From Zerene cesonia (Eukaryota; Arthropoda; Insecta; Lepidoptera; Pieridae): 64,000 nucleotides of DNA. Shown here piece by piece: positions 25,260-39,163 of this stretch (the first letter of the stretch is position 1; each line of letters starts with the position of its first letter). A program made the translations under genes and the position numbers. The stretch spans positions 3,100,001-3,164,000 of the forward strand of contig NC_052119.1 in assembly GCF_012273895.1 (NCBI RefSeq), given 5' to 3'. The notes below the pieces were generated by a model, which made no database searches, was not told where the DNA came from, and saw only the letters and a list, made by a program, of their open reading frames with translations.

Positions 25260-26108
25260 TCTGCATGTAGGCATAAGGCCTTTAACTACAAAATTGCACA
25301 TAAATATGTAATTTTTTATATGTGTTAGTGTAAATAATTATAGGCTTTCCTTAATAAATAAAAAATAATAAATCAAATCTCAAAAGCCATTGTTTTTGAA
25401 CAAAAGAAAATAGTAAAACCGCGATTGATTGATGAAATTTTCTCTTCATCAAATTCTTTCAGTCATAAAGTGCGTTGTAAAAATTTTGGTTGCGATTTTG
25501 CTGAATCGATTTAATTCCTCGTAAAGTATAAAAGACCGTTGAACAAGTCTTGTGGTTGCTTATTCCGTAATTAGGTCGAATATCTTATATATCAGCTAAT
25601 AAACGAGAGGCAAAATTTTCTGTAGAATACAGCTTCCTTAGTAATTAATTTATCGCTTACATGTTTTATTGTATCTAATTAATATTAATTTACTTTATTG
25701 AATTTTAATTACATTCTACTTTAATGGATTCCTTTGATAAAACCTATGTAATTATGCTAAAAAAACGTCGAAACAGTTTATTTTAGACAAGCGTTTTCAA
25801 CTTGTATCCCTCATTACAAAAAGCGATCAATAATAATTATTCATAATACCTAATAAAGGTAAGATATCTGAATATAATATACATGGGTAAATATTACAAT
25901 CTGTGTGTGTCAATAAATCGAATTAGATAATATTTTTGATAACACTTAAAGCTTTCTATGTACTCTATCATCCGAATTAGCATTTTTATTATTTATATTA
26001 TTAATAGCATTGTGAAAGTGTTCGTGAGTTTGTCTTTGTTTCACGTCGCAACCGGGTAATTTTGTGATATTTGTGTCTAGAAATATTAAGGAAAAGACAA
26101 TGACATCT

Positions 26109-26350
26109 CTCGCACCGGGGAAAAATAGAAGGCCGGCGTGAAGTAGTAGCATGCCTCTGTGTTTCGTACGGTGGATTGGGGAGCCGGAAGCCCGTTTCTT
26201 TTTTCCTCACCCTTCCCAGTTCACTCCCTCCTTCCAGTCATCAATCCTTACCGTAATCCATACGTAATCAAAGCATGCAACGCATCATTAGTCACAGAGG
26301 TACTAAATACCTTTGACCACGAACGCTTATGGGCGGCCGCTTACCATCAG
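26109..26350 (+). mobile_element. 5'-truncated lepidopteran SINE
   Basis: Starts inside the family at CTCGCACCGGGG and keeps CGGCGTGAAGTAGTAGCATG, TTTCGTACGGTG and GCGGCCGCTTACCATCAGGT. The head is missing and the middle has small indels. Confidence 0.82.
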
Positions 26351-26963
26351 GTAAAAAATAATCAACAATAAATACCTACATTTCATAAGAAACTCTATTA
26401 TGAATACCCCGGCCCAGCGTGAATTCGTTAAGGGATTATGAGTGATTAATAAACACCCAATCAAAGCCCTTTATTAATATTGGGCAATAAATCAGTCAGC
26501 TGTAAGATTATCCAACCATTATAGACACGTTGTTTTGATGAATTATACAATTCATTTTTATACAGCCGAAAATTATACACAAACTATTAAATATCAAATC
26601 AAAAGTTTATATTGAAGTTATTTTGACACAATGTCTAATTAACTTTTAGAATTATTTATTATTCGTATTTATTTATATTATTTTAATTGCGAACGTTTGT
26701 TTAGTTCAGTTTAGTTTAGTTTGTCTTTCTGTCACGTAACAGCGAAGCGATTTTCTATTTATGATTTTTGTGTGAGTTAAGAGTATAGACATTGTCATTA
26801 GCTAGCGCGGTCAAAGATCTCATTTCCATAGGAATTTCCCGTGACCAAATGAGCCTAGCCGCGGCAGGACGCCTAATTAACAATATATGCTTATACCTAG
26901 TCTTGCCATAAATATTGTAATAAAGAAAAAAGAAAATTGTTAACTGCAAATAACATTTATTAC

Positions 26964-27963
26964 NNNNNNNNNNNNNNNNNNNNNNNNNNNNNNNNNNNNN
27001 NNNNNNNNNNNNNNNNNNNNNNNNNNNNNNNNNNNNNNNNNNNNNNNNNNNNNNNNNNNNNNNNNNNNNNNNNNNNNNNNNNNNNNNNNNNNNNNNNNNN
27101 NNNNNNNNNNNNNNNNNNNNNNNNNNNNNNNNNNNNNNNNNNNNNNNNNNNNNNNNNNNNNNNNNNNNNNNNNNNNNNNNNNNNNNNNNNNNNNNNNNNN
27201 NNNNNNNNNNNNNNNNNNNNNNNNNNNNNNNNNNNNNNNNNNNNNNNNNNNNNNNNNNNNNNNNNNNNNNNNNNNNNNNNNNNNNNNNNNNNNNNNNNNN
27301 NNNNNNNNNNNNNNNNNNNNNNNNNNNNNNNNNNNNNNNNNNNNNNNNNNNNNNNNNNNNNNNNNNNNNNNNNNNNNNNNNNNNNNNNNNNNNNNNNNNN
27401 NNNNNNNNNNNNNNNNNNNNNNNNNNNNNNNNNNNNNNNNNNNNNNNNNNNNNNNNNNNNNNNNNNNNNNNNNNNNNNNNNNNNNNNNNNNNNNNNNNNN
27501 NNNNNNNNNNNNNNNNNNNNNNNNNNNNNNNNNNNNNNNNNNNNNNNNNNNNNNNNNNNNNNNNNNNNNNNNNNNNNNNNNNNNNNNNNNNNNNNNNNNN
27601 NNNNNNNNNNNNNNNNNNNNNNNNNNNNNNNNNNNNNNNNNNNNNNNNNNNNNNNNNNNNNNNNNNNNNNNNNNNNNNNNNNNNNNNNNNNNNNNNNNNN
27701 NNNNNNNNNNNNNNNNNNNNNNNNNNNNNNNNNNNNNNNNNNNNNNNNNNNNNNNNNNNNNNNNNNNNNNNNNNNNNNNNNNNNNNNNNNNNNNNNNNNN
27801 NNNNNNNNNNNNNNNNNNNNNNNNNNNNNNNNNNNNNNNNNNNNNNNNNNNNNNNNNNNNNNNNNNNNNNNNNNNNNNNNNNNNNNNNNNNNNNNNNNNN
27901 NNNNNNNNNNNNNNNNNNNNNNNNNNNNNNNNNNNNNNNNNNNNNNNNNNNNNNNNNNNNNNN
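26964..27963. other. Assembly gap, 1,000 N
   Basis: Exactly 1,000 N, so a placeholder length. Open frames reported across it have no meaning. Confidence 0.99.
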
Positions 27964-30900
27964 TGACAGATTCGAAATTCAAATGTAATATTTTTTTATA
28001 ATTAAGTGTAACAGTATTTATGGCCAGACTAAGTATATGAGTTACAATAACCACTTAATATCTAGTTAAATCTTATTCTTTTACAATTCAATAGTTCAGC
28101 CTCGAGATCCATACCTACAAATCGGCTTAGTGCAAATAGCGTGGCTTTACGTCATCACTTTAAGCCGATACGGCTTTCATTGGGTATCCCATAAACCCTC
28201 ATACAAATCTACTTTTATATTAATAACTAATATGAAATGCGATTAGATGGTTTACTTCGTGTCAATAGAATTTTTATAACTTTTTGCAGTTTATTATTTC
28301 ATATTTTAATTGCGAAATTTACTTTATTTGTACAATAGATAGCGAGATTGTTAAACATTGATGCATAATCTATTTTTACGTTGATGAATGATGATGAAGT
28401 ATAATATTATTTTGGAACTTATTATATATTAGCCCAAGTATTGAATGGGGCTATATTTTCAGTGTACTAGACATACATAATTGACATAAGAAAAGCTACA
28501 TACAAAAGGAAGAAGTAAAGATGTAATTACATAGAAGAGCTTTTAAACAAACTGCCCAAGGATTCGGTAAAGCTCAGAGAATATTGTGGCGTATAGTAGG
28601 TAGGTCAGTTTCAATGAACTCTTTCAAGTTCATCAAACCTTGGAATAAGTCAGTAGAATAAAAAAAAAAGTCCCCATTAAAAAGAAAAATGTAGAGTATT
28701 CTTTCCTGATCTTCTTAGTCATGATCTTAAATTATAATAAGGCCAAATATTAGGGCATTCCTGAACGTAAAATAAGTTTAAATAAATTTAGTTTGTATGC
28801 CTTAGAAGAAATTAATAAAATAGAAATGTCAAATTAAGCATTACCGATACCGTAATTTATATTTAAACAGAAAATAGGGAGATCATCAATCGTAACAAAG
28901 AGCAAAACACTTAAATGCACATTTATCACGAGTCCGCACACGTAATCCTTTAAATGGCTTTCCTGGTCGTACCCGGGGGAGGAAGACGTCCCATATAATT
29001 CAGTTTCGTATGAACAAAAAGCCACATGTTACGGCAAACATGAATATTTTTATGGACCTTTATTGCTGAAATAAACGTTAAGCCATATTCATCAGTTTTG
29101 ATTGTCCCGAGTACTGAGCTGTGCTTATAAATATAACAGTGCTTGTTTACAAATACATGCAACTTAAAATGATCAAATAATTTTAACAGATGGTACAAAT
29201 GGGTACAACTAACAACGGTTATTACCAGTTATTATTATTGATATTGAAGAGCTCGTAAATTATTGCTTTTCTGAGGTATTGTTGCTGTGTTTAAGAATCT
29301 GTTGTCGTATCATAGTACTTATTGTTGTGTGTTTAAGGCACAATTTATTTCTACTTTATGTTGTGGCGTATAAAGCTGTAGATGTATTCTTGTATTGCTA
29401 TAGAAAAGGTACTGTACCCTAATCTATATAAGAAACAATATGTCACATCCACACTAAACTTCATTTATCATTGGATTTAATCGCGTTTTATTAACCGACA
29501 TCATAAGATAACAAGGTGTTTCTCAATATTCTGAACTCATAACTAAGAAAAACGATTTGCTGTTTTTTTATATTTGTAAGCAGGTATTTCCCATGTGATC
29601 CCATGTTCTGACAATGGCGTTCATGGCAAATAAGACATACATTTTTCTTTTTTTAAATCGAAAAGCATTTGTATTGATAACACCAAAACGTAATTTACAT
29701 CCCAAAACAATTACCTAAGCTAAGTAGTAATAGTAAAAGAATCATACTTTTAATGATACACACGAGAAATCATACTTTTCGGGACGAATGCCTCCAAGAC
29801 TTTGAAACTTCGCAAAGAAATCACCGTAAAAAACATAATGGTTGAAGAAAATCCTCTTTGGTCCGTATTTTTATTATTTACTCACGCAGATAATCTCGCT
29901 ACGTCTCAAATAAATGGAAGGTACACGTTTTCTTTTCGCCCAGTAATTTGCAAAATAGATAAACTAAGGAGCCTCCATCGTAAAGCTCCGTATGTAATCT
30001 CATGTTTTGGTGAAAAATAGAATTGTACGGTTTTCGCGTAGATTTTATCAAACGCTAAATTTAGCTGTAAGTTGTAATATATATAACATTTTTCAATTAC
30101 ATTTAGGAATTGCGGCTTCGGAATTTAAATGGAATTTAGAATATTCAATTCTAATTACGTTCTACCTACTAAACTTTAAGTAATTAATATCAACGTTTAA
30201 CTTTATTATAAGCCTTCGAGATTTAGTAGCACATCAAGATACCAACTCTATTTACATTAAAAAGTCATTTAAAATCAAAACTAATAGCAAAACATTATAT
30301 AAAGTTTATGTGACTATGAATGAATTTGTATTTATACATTTAGATGAAGTTTAGGCTCAAAGTGTCTGCAGTCGAAGTCGTCAGTCTGGGACTAAAGGGT
30401 CATTAATTATACTAAAACGTCAGCAAAACTTAATCTTAAGTTTTCTCTTTTCTAACGATAAAATGTATAGTTATTTTGTTATTATAAATATGCTGCGTAT
30501 ACATACACACATTAATATTTACAAATTTAATGAATTTAGAACTTAGCCATTTCACATATAAAAAAATATATATACCGATACTAACTCAGTGCACATGTTA
30601 AAATTATGATTTATATATTATTATGAAGCAATAAATAAGCGGCGAGTAATATGTTAAAGGTGAAGAGGAATAAAAGTAGATAGAACCCAATAGAAAAGTG
30701 CTATGATTTTTGAGAAACGCACATTTGAGATAATCAGTTGACAACAAAACAGAGCTTTGTTCTATGTACCCTTAACTTGTGGGAGAAGTTGGGTGGGTAC
30801 TTGGCGAAAAGAGTGTCTTATCGACATCGTTTATATTTAATATTTATAACGTAATATCATTACTTTTAGTACATACGTATAGAGAAGACGACGACTTTAA

Positions 30901-31664
30901 AAAGCTGTGTTGGTTTCGTGATAAAATATTATGAAAGGCAAAGCATAAGTTAAAAATCACAATACGCATCAAATTGCACGAAAATTTAACGTGGTCCATA
31001 TATGTTTCATGTACCACAAATTATTATTCTCCTTAAAATCTATTGAAATATATGAAATAAAGCGCAATTGCATATCCATTACCGCAGTTACGTCATAGAA
31101 CGTTCGAGTAGGTACATACAATTTTCGGTTCGAACACAAACTCTTTGTGACGAATGCATTTTACAATGAGATTCATATTTATAAAGCCGTTTCAATTTCA
31201 CTTCAGTTTTATGTGTATATCGATATTTCAGCCGCATTTCGATACAAGACTATATGCCGAGTAATTGCAGTTAAGTATCAAAATCTGAATCAAAAAACAA
31301 AAGTATCAAAACCTAGTTACTACAAATTTGACTCTTTCCTGGCAAGGTTGATTATGATTGTCACGTCAGTCGTCCTTTACTATAATGTAAGACAACATTA
31401 TTTTAAGAATTCACACGATATCATTCCCTTTTTATCTTTGATCACAAATCTCAAAGGCTTTCTAAGAAGTTCGAACAAAACAATCATAAATCCTTCTATA
31501 AAGTCGACGACAAATGCGCTGAACATGGTATACGTTATTATAACTTTTATTCTCTCATTTTAACAAAATACTACTCGTAATACAAATCGAAATATTTGTA
31601 CGAATGATTATAAAGATTCGTTGTTTATTAAGCCAAAACTACGTAACATTTTTTTATGCGACCG

Positions 31665-31797
31665 TTGGTAAAGTAGCTAATGGGTCGCCTGATGGTAAGA
31701 GGCTATATACCTATGCAACTGGATTGCCAACTTTCTGCATAAAGGAGAAGGAAAAGATTGAAGAAGGGAATAAAGGAAAGGACTGAGAAGGGTAACG
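31665..31797 (-). mobile_element. Partial lepidopteran SINE, minus strand
   Basis: AATGGGTCGCCTGATGGTAA is the reverse complement of the family tail. It is followed by the purine-rich middle ending GGACTGAGAAGGGTAACG. The head is absent. Confidence 0.65.
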
Positions 31798-33939
31798 ACA
31801 ATAATACGGTAAGTAGAATCTTAGTTTTTAAACAAGTTTTCCAAAGAAAACAAGATAGTTATGAAAAAATCACTTTTTAGTAAGTGAGTTATAAAAATAA
31901 TCGATAAACTAAAATGGATAAACAGTATTTATTCTTTGGTCAATGCGTGCTTTACAGTAAAAAATGAGAGATACCAATGACAGATGAATAATTTTTCGCC
32001 CATTTCAAAGTAGTAAAATGCTTGGGATCTATAAAAGTCAAGTGAAATATCAGCTCAGTTAGTTCACTGAAAATTTATGAGAGCTCTCGGATTGGAAGCG
32101 CAGTATGAAAATATTCAGCGTCCATCATATCCACGGAATATTCCATTCTGTTTCTATCTCTTTACCTGAATAAGCAAACAAAATTATGACAATCTGATTC
32201 CGCAAAAGAAACAGAATCAATTTTATTTTTTAATGACTTTTACATTATCTCTATTAGACACACGACAAAGTAGAACCGCGTGATGTACGCGACCAGAATA
32301 CAAATTACCAACACTACAACAAACAATTAGAAAAAAAAACTGTCTCTCACCAAATACTTTCATACTTTTTATTTAAAAACTTTCTTGTTTGTTTTTAAAT
32401 AAAGGGACATTTTTGGAATAAAATTCCTTCAGTTTTCACAATAATGTTTTGTTTCATAAAACTATTAAATTAAACATCGTAAATTCAGTAGCTACGGAAG
32501 AATATTAAAAAGTAAGGTGCCATGTTCTTTATGTTTGACAGTAAAACGCAATTACTAAATAAATGAGTCTTCGAGGAGGCAATAACGGACTCAAAGTAAG
32601 AGAAACAATTGAAACATAAATTAATATATTAAAAGGCCCTTGGGACTTAAGATCCTATATTAATTCAGTTGTTTAATTAAATACGTTATACAGCTTAAAA
32701 CTTGGGTCCAAAAATACACTTTAGGAGAACATATATTATTATTCTGGAAATAATTATTTACATATGAAAGCAAACTGATTTGTGTATACTTTGGACGGAT
32801 TAGAAGTAATTTATGACGACATTTAATAAGTACGGTCATTTCGTGACTTATAAGCAGTAACTAATGAGGCTTATTATTATCACTTTTAGAAAGCTTACAT
32901 GAATATTAAAAATGGAATAAATGGTAAACGATACCATTTGACGTTCTGGTAGTTTTTACTTATAGTTATAGATACTTATCTAGATAAAAGCGAAAGAATG
33001 AGGTAATTAAAGATGAGCTTTTGTTTTGGTTTTATTTCATGCTTTGAAAATCCTTTTGTCAATTTATATAATACAAAAAATGTATAGAGTGTTCTATTTA
33101 GGTACATAATATAATTAATAGCACGTATGAAAACGCTCATATTCAAATGTGAGCAGCGAACCTGTCCCGCCCACAAGGTCCTTGCAACCTATTCTATCTG
33201 TTCGGTGGATTTTAGAAACGCGAAATTTATGCATATTGCATGTAAGTATTGACTCTAAAACGGGTCAAACTATTATAATAACTTAAGTATACAAGAAACA
33301 ATAAATAAGATTCTAGGGAGCAAAGGCTACTTTTTGTAGCTAAAAAATTAATTGAAGAAATTTATCGACCTTTCGTTCACCATGGGATGATTTTTTAAGC
33401 ACCATATAACGCAATGTACGAGTGAAAAGGTAATAAGTAAGTATAAAGTTGAAGAAATGCAATAGGACTAATTTATGACACTTATAGACTTAATAATTTA
33501 AATTAAATTCGTAAGAAACGCAAAATGTACCCAATTATTCCGTATTAAATCGTTATTTTCATAATGAATGTGAAGCGCAAACTTTACACAAAGGGGGACA
33601 TTTAAGATTGCATTCATTATAAGTATAAGAGCGCAAAGCTTGCATCTTTTAGTGAGAAAGTTACAAACAAGAAGCATCTAACTTTAAAGTTCAGTGGCGA
33701 CGCGGTGCAGACTTTTTATCATATATCACATTATTTTTACAAATTTAATTTATATTTGAAAACTACAAACGCCATAACATAAAATTTTACCTTGGAGCTC
33801 AGAACAAAGTAACAGTGCATTATTTAATGTTGACGAATAACTAAACAATTTTTTTACATACCAATAACTTTGTATTAAACGTTGTACTGGAACCTTACGG
33901 ATCTAAGTACAACATTTGGTAACCCACTTGTAAACTTTT

Positions 33940-34140
33940 ATGTGAGACTCGAGAATGCTTGACAGGAATTGGTCCAGCTCTCACCGGGGTAGGTACCAAA
34001 CCCACACAGAAGGCTTGAATTAGTAGTATGAAAATGCTACTGTGATTCATAGCGTAAGTAGGGGAACCGGACGCTCTTAGGAGACTTACATCGGCAGTGT
34101 AAGCGCTTACCATCGGACCCATTGTTGAATATGATAAAAA
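33940..34140 (+). mobile_element. Degenerate lepidopteran SINE with internal deletion
   Basis: Has GAGACTCGAGAATGCTTGAC, CTCACCGGGG, a degraded middle and GTAAGCGCTTACCATCGGAC, ending in ATGATAAAAAA. The pyrimidine-rich central part of the family is deleted. Confidence 0.75.
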
Positions 34141-35171
34141 AGCACGTTTATTCAGCATTGGAAATATCCAATACCAATAGGTAAACTTAATAAAAATAAA
34201 ACTGCTATCTCCAAGTGTAAAGTTCATTAATATGTATTTGAGTATTTTCATGAATCAAGGAAAGTTTTGTTATTCATTTATTTCGGTAAACCTCACCGTA
34301 TGATTATGTTTTATTCTTTACATTGATGGACTTTAAAACGTTAATTTAAATATTTTATACTTCTAGCATTATACCACTGACAATAGAGTTCGCAGCAGCA
34401 GTATTATTTATGCCGAAACAAAGCGAAATTTATTACCTCGCTTGATGAAATAGTTATTCTATACTCAAGATGCAGCATTTAGACGAAAACAGTTTCCGAG
34501 AGCGACATCTTTCTTGCGAGGGCTGGGCTTGAGATAATAGTTCTGTTTCTGGGAACAGACCTCGTGTTGCATATTAATGATCTATTTCCTCGGAATACGA
34601 TGACAAGCAGAAGGCGAGCATCGCCACGACATTCTGGTATGTAGGAAAACGATCTTGTTTGACTAAATATTATGAAAATATATTCGTTAACTAGAAACAT
34701 CGGATGAGTAAGTTTTCTACAAATATTATTGCTATTAAATGGCCTTTGTGTAAGGTTCATATGAAAAAAATTGTAATCAAAATGTATGGCTTATTTATAT
34801 TAGTAAATATCTAAATCTATATATACAAAGTACTTTTATACAACTGCTTTGAGCAAATCTCGAGACATATTCATAAAGGCTATTCAATATTGCAAACTTG
34901 ATAAATTTTAAAAGTTGCGTATTTCTGAATAGACGCAAATAATGTTTATTATATATATTTTTATTTACGAAAGTTCCTCTTTTTCGAGCATATTTACAGA
35001 CATCATTTACAGACACCGTTTAAATTAGATACTATCACTTTTATATATTTTGTTCCTTGAATATAACCTATAATTGTTTTATTTAAGGGCCTACGTACTT
35101 TCTAAAATAAGATTTTAAGTCGTTGATAAGTATCAAATAAATACGGATGGTGGATGTTGCATATGAAATAC

Positions 35172-35343
35172 TAGCTTTTGCCCGCGGCTTCGCACACTTT
35201 TAATTTAGAGTAATTTAATAGATGTTATAGACATAAACCTTCCTTTTCAACCACTCTATCTATTAAAAAAAACCATCAAATTCCGTTGGGTAATTTTAAA
35301 GATTTAACCGTACATAGAGACTTTGTTTTTATACTATGTAGAT
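35172..35343 (-). mobile_element. Helitron-like element, second lepidopteran family
   Basis: Reads CTAGCTTTTGCCCGCGGCTT, ATAAACCTTCCTTTTCAACC, ATTCCGTTGGGTAATTTTAA and TTTTATACTATGTAGA. The CTAG end and GC-rich terminal segment fit a minus-strand Helitron. Confidence 0.65.
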
Positions 35344-36063
35344 ATGTTGCACATATGTAGTGTCCTTTTTGCCGTTTAGAAATATTGAAATAAGATATAC
35401 TTACTCACTGGACTACCGTCGTTTATGCGTGAGCGCAAAAGCAAGAGGTCCAAATTTTTATTTGAAAATATATCTGTTATTTAAAGTTATGTATATAAGT
35501 TTAAAGTAATTGCCATAACTATGAATTAATCAATAAATTTTACGCTTCTTTTTTAAAGAAAATGACGAATGAAAAGTGAAAGAAACACATTAATATTTTA
35601 CATGATAATGTCTATCAAATAAATTGTGTTCTAACCGTTGTCCCTGGTAATACGGGAAAATACATTTTCCCAGTACATCGTGTGCTTAATGTTTTGAACT
35701 TTTAAGAACTAAACAACTTTTAAGTATCAAAGCTCTTTCTTTGAATTGTTGTTCGTATATTATTCCAGTGAAATTAAAACTCTTTTAGTAGGTAATTGAT
35801 TATAATATTAAAACGAATATCGAAGCATTGAAAAGTAATGAATGATTACTAAATATTTTTCTCCATTCCCTCGAATTGCCTATATAAGTACGTTATTGTA
35901 TTTTGTTGGATCTGTATCATATTATGAAAAAATTAGATGATTCTCTTTAAATTAAATATCAAATTTAAAACATAATTAATAACTGACTGCATAAATGTTT
36001 ATGGTCCCTGCCTACTTCAGCGATCTCAACATCTTATTCAAAGAATACAGAATGCATGTATCA

Positions 36064-37063
36064 NNNNNNNNNNNNNNNNNNNNNNNNNNNNNNNNNNNNN
36101 NNNNNNNNNNNNNNNNNNNNNNNNNNNNNNNNNNNNNNNNNNNNNNNNNNNNNNNNNNNNNNNNNNNNNNNNNNNNNNNNNNNNNNNNNNNNNNNNNNNN
36201 NNNNNNNNNNNNNNNNNNNNNNNNNNNNNNNNNNNNNNNNNNNNNNNNNNNNNNNNNNNNNNNNNNNNNNNNNNNNNNNNNNNNNNNNNNNNNNNNNNNN
36301 NNNNNNNNNNNNNNNNNNNNNNNNNNNNNNNNNNNNNNNNNNNNNNNNNNNNNNNNNNNNNNNNNNNNNNNNNNNNNNNNNNNNNNNNNNNNNNNNNNNN
36401 NNNNNNNNNNNNNNNNNNNNNNNNNNNNNNNNNNNNNNNNNNNNNNNNNNNNNNNNNNNNNNNNNNNNNNNNNNNNNNNNNNNNNNNNNNNNNNNNNNNN
36501 NNNNNNNNNNNNNNNNNNNNNNNNNNNNNNNNNNNNNNNNNNNNNNNNNNNNNNNNNNNNNNNNNNNNNNNNNNNNNNNNNNNNNNNNNNNNNNNNNNNN
36601 NNNNNNNNNNNNNNNNNNNNNNNNNNNNNNNNNNNNNNNNNNNNNNNNNNNNNNNNNNNNNNNNNNNNNNNNNNNNNNNNNNNNNNNNNNNNNNNNNNNN
36701 NNNNNNNNNNNNNNNNNNNNNNNNNNNNNNNNNNNNNNNNNNNNNNNNNNNNNNNNNNNNNNNNNNNNNNNNNNNNNNNNNNNNNNNNNNNNNNNNNNNN
36801 NNNNNNNNNNNNNNNNNNNNNNNNNNNNNNNNNNNNNNNNNNNNNNNNNNNNNNNNNNNNNNNNNNNNNNNNNNNNNNNNNNNNNNNNNNNNNNNNNNNN
36901 NNNNNNNNNNNNNNNNNNNNNNNNNNNNNNNNNNNNNNNNNNNNNNNNNNNNNNNNNNNNNNNNNNNNNNNNNNNNNNNNNNNNNNNNNNNNNNNNNNNN
37001 NNNNNNNNNNNNNNNNNNNNNNNNNNNNNNNNNNNNNNNNNNNNNNNNNNNNNNNNNNNNNNN
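36064..37063. other. Assembly gap, 1,000 N
   Basis: Exactly 1,000 N. The right edge is a retroelement tail, so the gap probably hides a repeat. Confidence 0.99.
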
Positions 37064-37138
37064 CTTAATTTGTAATTGTCATGTATTTAATGTGTTCTTT
37101 TAATAAACTTTTTATCTATCTATCTATCTATCTATCTA
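37064..37138 (+). mobile_element. LINE/SINE 3' tail ending in (ATCT)n, at the edge of a gap
   Basis: TGTAATTGTCATGTATTTAA, TTTTAATAAACTTTTT and then at least six ATCT units (about 37113-37137). A terminal microsatellite after an AATAAA-like word is typical of a retroelement 3' end. The body would lie in the adjoining N run. Confidence 0.5.
37113..37137 (+). repeat. (ATCT)n microsatellite
   Basis: Six consecutive ATCT units, the tail of the retroelement remnant next to the 36064-37063 gap. Confidence 0.85.
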
Positions 37139-39163
37139 ATTGTACTATTAATTTCTTATAAAAACAATGTTGAATAACTGATATAAAAGTACTGCCTGGT
37201 TATTACTCCGTCGACTTCGACGGATCGACGGACGAATCTCCATAAAGACCATAATTAACGGTTTAGGGAGGGAGTGTTGGCAACAAACCCAATATCTTTG
37301 TAGTTTTATTTAATCTGTATTCACGACGGGTTTCATCCAATGTTTTCCTAGTTAAGTTTCAGTAAAGGAAATGGAAGTAAACAAAGACAGTTTTCATCTA
37401 TTTAATTAACCATTTTATTCAACGTTTTAGTGATAGCGACGGCTCAAAGTTGAATAGGGTTCAATTTAACCTCATTTGAGTAAAACCTAAAAGTATTTCA
37501 CAATCAAGTCTTGAATATTATCTCGCTTATTGTTGAACTTTCGTTTACAATGGATCTGTTAGAATAGGCTGTAAAACGATGATAATGCACTTGATTTATA
37601 GATCACAATCAACATACTTTAAAGTAATATTTTATTATTAGACACATACTAGTCAACCATTATGACAATTCAAACAAATAAATGCTTATTATTATTATTA
37701 TCATACGTCATTGATATCATACGTATAGTATACTAGACGTTTGTGTTTGTCAAATATGAATGATGATGATCATATTTGTAATTTGCTAATAATTGTAATG
37801 GAAATTATTTAAAAAGCAATAATTCAGCAATCTCTCGTTTCTTATTTAATAAAATTTATTTAACAAATCCTTTTCTAACATACAGTATGATTTATTCAAT
37901 TCCACATACAGTGAATTTTGATTAGCCCAACCCAACATCCACTTAAGCTTTGCCCAGAACAATAGAACACGATAAGACTGAGCTAAGTCGTAAACTCGAG
38001 CTCACTGAACTGTTAAGAAAATAAAAATCACTAGAACAAGACCGCTAGCGACATAAAACCACAACCTAATGGTGCAGCTCTGCAAAGCACTGGGACATGT
38101 CACTGGTTTACACTTTTATTTTAAACCCGTGTAGCAACTAGCAAACGTTGGGTAAAGATAGATGGTAGTTATTTCCTTTGCCAAATTTTGCGCTGTTTTC
38201 TCCCTCTGCTAATGTAAATAGTCGTTATTTGAACGGTTTAAAATATACAGAATTGGTAACTATCGAAGTTTTAAATACATGAGTCCTTTCACGTACCTGC
38301 TTCTGAACACTGACTTTTGCAAGTACTTTGATAACTCAGAAATATTTTGTGCCTGTTCCGGTTTATCATGAGAATTGGAAGAATTGAACGTGTTTAGTTA
38401 TAAATACAAAATTCGTATAAATGGACTAAAAACGTTATTAAGTATTGTACGAAAGAATATAAATACGTGCTATTTAATGTGATTTCAAGACACAAAGTGT
38501 AATTTATGCATTTAAATATGAAGAAAGTGTACACATGGCTCTGGCACGACGTGGAAACGAAACTTTACAGAATCCGATTAATTCAGGGAACACATTCGAC
38601 AAAATTACGGACGAGCGCCAACTTGATTTATTTTTCTTTCCAAATACATGTGGAACAGTATTCGCTGCAAATACACAAAATTACTAAACATTTAAATGCT
38701 AACTCTTTACAGATTGCCGGCTTCGTGAAACATTGTTTTATGGCCAAGAATTACTGTTTTAACGATAGCTAAGGTTGCATCGTGGCTGCCGAACGGATGA
38801 AACGATTACGATTTTATATTTTTTATAAGAAACGTGAAAGCGTGAATTAGGAGTGTTGTGAGCTATGTTCGATGAAAATCGGTCACAATTTGTTGCCGCC
38901 ACAAAATGATTCATAAAATATTTTTTAAGAAACAAAAGTGTAGCGTAAGTTGTACTTTCCCTATTTTCATTAGACGAAATAAACCCAGATTAATCAAAGA
39001 TCCCAAATGCAGTTCAACCGCTAAACTTCTGAACTAATTGATGGAGAGACCGAGAATGTAACCGCTTAATTTCCAATTATCTGACATTCCTGTTAAGTTT
39101 CACTTTGGAGGCAAATAAACAGATACGTAAGCTAATTTCGCGACGACCGTGAATGAAACTACT

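Larger units (their letters stand above)
27964..36063. other. AT-rich non-genic stretch
   Basis: Contains SINE pieces at 31665 and 33940 and a Helitron-like element at 35172. A 138-codon frame at 31147-31563 is the longest open stretch not explained by a repeat; its I/S/K/N-rich translation shows no motif. Confidence 0.5.

Noticed and set aside
26937..28054. Long open frames on both strands across 26964-27963
   Set aside because: They consist almost entirely of N; the same holds for frames across the gaps at 36064-37063 and 39164-40163.
33895..34251. 118-codon minus-strand frame
   Set aside because: Runs through the degraded SINE at 33940-34140.
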